Source: Litchfieldia sinesaloumensis (GTDB lineage Bacteria > Bacillota > Bacilli > Bacillales > Bacillaceae_L). From it: DNA of 64,000 nt. The stretch is from assembly GCF_900156865.1 (NCBI RefSeq), contig NZ_LT732529.1, forward strand, positions 3,460,866-3,524,865. The letters run 5' to 3'. The position numbers were made by a program, and so were the translations under genes. The notes beneath the pieces were generated by a model. It was given only the letters and a program-made list of their open reading frames with translations. It did no database searches and was not told the origin of the DNA. Each line of letters opens with the position of its first letter. Positions within the stretch are counted from its first letter, which is position 1. Positions 63,009 through 64,000 of the stretch are shown in pieces.

Positions 63009-64000
63009 ATGAAGGCTGTAGTAGTTAATTCAACTAACAGAGCAAACATTGAAGTTATTGAAAAGGAATTACGCGCACTAAAATCAGGCGAAGCTTTAGT
63101 AGACGTTGAGTATTGTGGTGTATGTCACACTGATTTACACGTTGCTGCCGGTGATTTTGGTAATGTAGATGGCCGTATCCTAGGACATGAAGGAATAGGT
63201 GTCGTATCTAAAGTTTCTGAAGATGTTACTAGCCTAAAAATTGGCGATAGAGTCAGTATTGCATGGATGTTTCAATCATGTGGTAGGTGTGAGTATTGTG
63301 TAACAGGTAGAGAAACATTTTGTCGTAATGTTAAAAACTCAGGTTATAGTGTTGATGGAGGAATGGCTGAACAATGTATCGTAACCGCTGATTACGCAGT
63401 AAAAGTACCTGATGGATTAGAACCAGCACAGGCAAGTAGTATCACGTGTGCCGGTGTTACTTGCTATAAAGCCATCAAGGTTGCTGATATTAAAGCTGGT
63501 CAATGGATTGTTATTTATGGCTGTGGTGGATTAGGTAATCTAGCCATCCAATATGCTAAACATGTATTTAACGCAAAAGTGATAGCAGTAGATATCAATG
63601 ACGACAAGTTATCACTAGCAAAAGAAATAGGTGCGGATATCACGATAAACCCTATCTCCCAAGGAGATGCGGATACAATTATTCAAGAACAAACTGGTGG
63701 AGCACACGCTGCAGTGGTTACGGCAGTTTCAAAAATTGCATTTAACTCTGCAGTCAATGCTGTACGTGCTTGTGGTAAAGTCGTCGCAGTAGGTTTACCA
63801 TCTGAAACAATGGATTTAAATATTCCTCGTTTGGTTCTAGACGGTATTGAGGTAGTCGGATCACTAGTTGGTACACGTAAGGATCTAGAAGAGGCTTTCC
63901 AATTTGGTGCTGAAGGTAAAGTAGTACCAGTTGTGCAAACTCGTTGTTTACATGAAGTACAAGATGTATTCGAAGAGATGGAGCAAGGTAAGATCCAAGG
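63009..64000 (+). CDS. adhA: Zinc-dependent alcohol dehydrogenase, AdhP/AdhA type (cut by window edge)
   Basis: About 330 residues visible; the last few residues lie beyond the window (family about 340-350). Catalytic zinc ligands in [10 protein letters not shown] (Cys about 37) and GHEGIGVV (His about 60), structural zinc Cys cluster [15 protein letters not shown], and NAD site [14 protein letters not shown]. Reduces acetaldehyde or oxidises primary alcohols with NAD. ATG with AGGGAGAG. A Rex-like site upstream suggests induction in fermentation. Confidence 0.9.
   Translation, partial: MKAVVVNSTNRANIEVIEKELRALKSGEALVDVEYCGVCHTDLHVAAGDFGNVDGRILGHEGIGVVSKVSEDVTSLKIGDRVSIAWMFQSCGRCEYCVTGRETFCRNVKNSGYSVDGGMAEQCIVTADYAVKVPDGLEPAQASSITCAGVTCYKAIKVADIKAGQWIVIYGCGGLGNLAIQYAKHVFNAKVIAVDINDDKLSLAKEIGADITINPISQGDADTIIQEQTGGAHAAVVTAVSKIAFNSAVNAVRACGKVVAVGLPSETMDLNIPRLVLDGIEVVGSLVGTRKDLEEAFQFGAEGKVVPVVQTRCLHEVQDVFEEMEQGKIQ

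Overview
This window looks like a chromosomal segment of a low-GC Gram-positive bacterium of the Bacillaceae. The grounds are AT-rich DNA, strong GGAGG ribosome sites, many TTG/GTG starts, best recalled protein matches to Bacillus (AsnB, YkgB, LicT, AcsA, AhpCF, HprK, BrnQ), and Firmicute regulators: two S-box (SAM) riboswitches, a T-box, a PyrR attenuator, CodY, PerR, cre and Rex-like sites. No rRNA, tRNA, transposase, integrase or CRISPR array was seen. Genus-level identity is not established.

Layout. 1-8.0 kb: 5' end of odhA, a Crp/Fnr regulator facing a perfect FNR-type palindrome, a cell-wall M23 hydrolase, then asnB and a stand-alone murE (an mDAP ligase beside an mDAP amidase candidate). 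8.0-15.5 kb: an NRDE protein, then a leftward SAM-riboswitch operon: a MetY-CoA-binding-domain fusion, a sulfonate-type ABC importer (ssuA-C-B like) and acsA. 15.6-25.5 kb: a DoxX membrane protein with two Rex-like boxes, an acidic 49-residue lipoprotein, an aldo/keto reductase, gabD, a second-type FtsZ that lacks linker and tail, a LysM amidase, a GntR regulator, a DUF3231 protein, 6-phosphogluconolactonase and a HAD phosphatase. 25.5-31.4 kb: an orphan LicT antiterminator, brnQ with a CodY box, a very small CcpA-type transcription unit (promoter, perfect cre, hairpin, 16-codon ORF, terminator), a PAP2 phosphatase, and a LysR gene divergent from a CofE-like gene. 31.4-43.5 kb: MscS, codBA behind a PyrR attenuator, a divergent uracil-DNA glycosylase, a PadR-regulated heterodimeric ABC exporter, an NCS1 permease with a perfect Rex-type box, and a divergent stand-alone HprK. 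43.6-50.7 kb: a rhodanese, an rRNA methyltransferase, a complete actin-type partition cassette (parR, parM and a TGTAWACA iteron array) and a T-box-controlled proBA operon. 50.9-64 kb: PerR-type ahpCF, a formate/nitrite channel, a multicopper oxidase lipoprotein, an S-box operon with a YbdH-like dehydrogenase plus metQNP, an EamA transporter, a sugar MFS transporter flanked by LacI-type operators, and the 5' part of an alcohol dehydrogenase with a Rex-like site.

Themes. Sulfur/methionine supply is served by two S-box operons, each with an unusual extra enzyme (MetY-CoA fusion/AcsA; YbdH-like dehydrogenase). Redox and carbon sensing recurs (FNR-type, Rex-type, PerR, cre sites). Two cytoskeletal genes, a tail-less FtsZ and a ParM, sit in ordinary chromosomal surroundings and are the strongest leads for undescribed biology.
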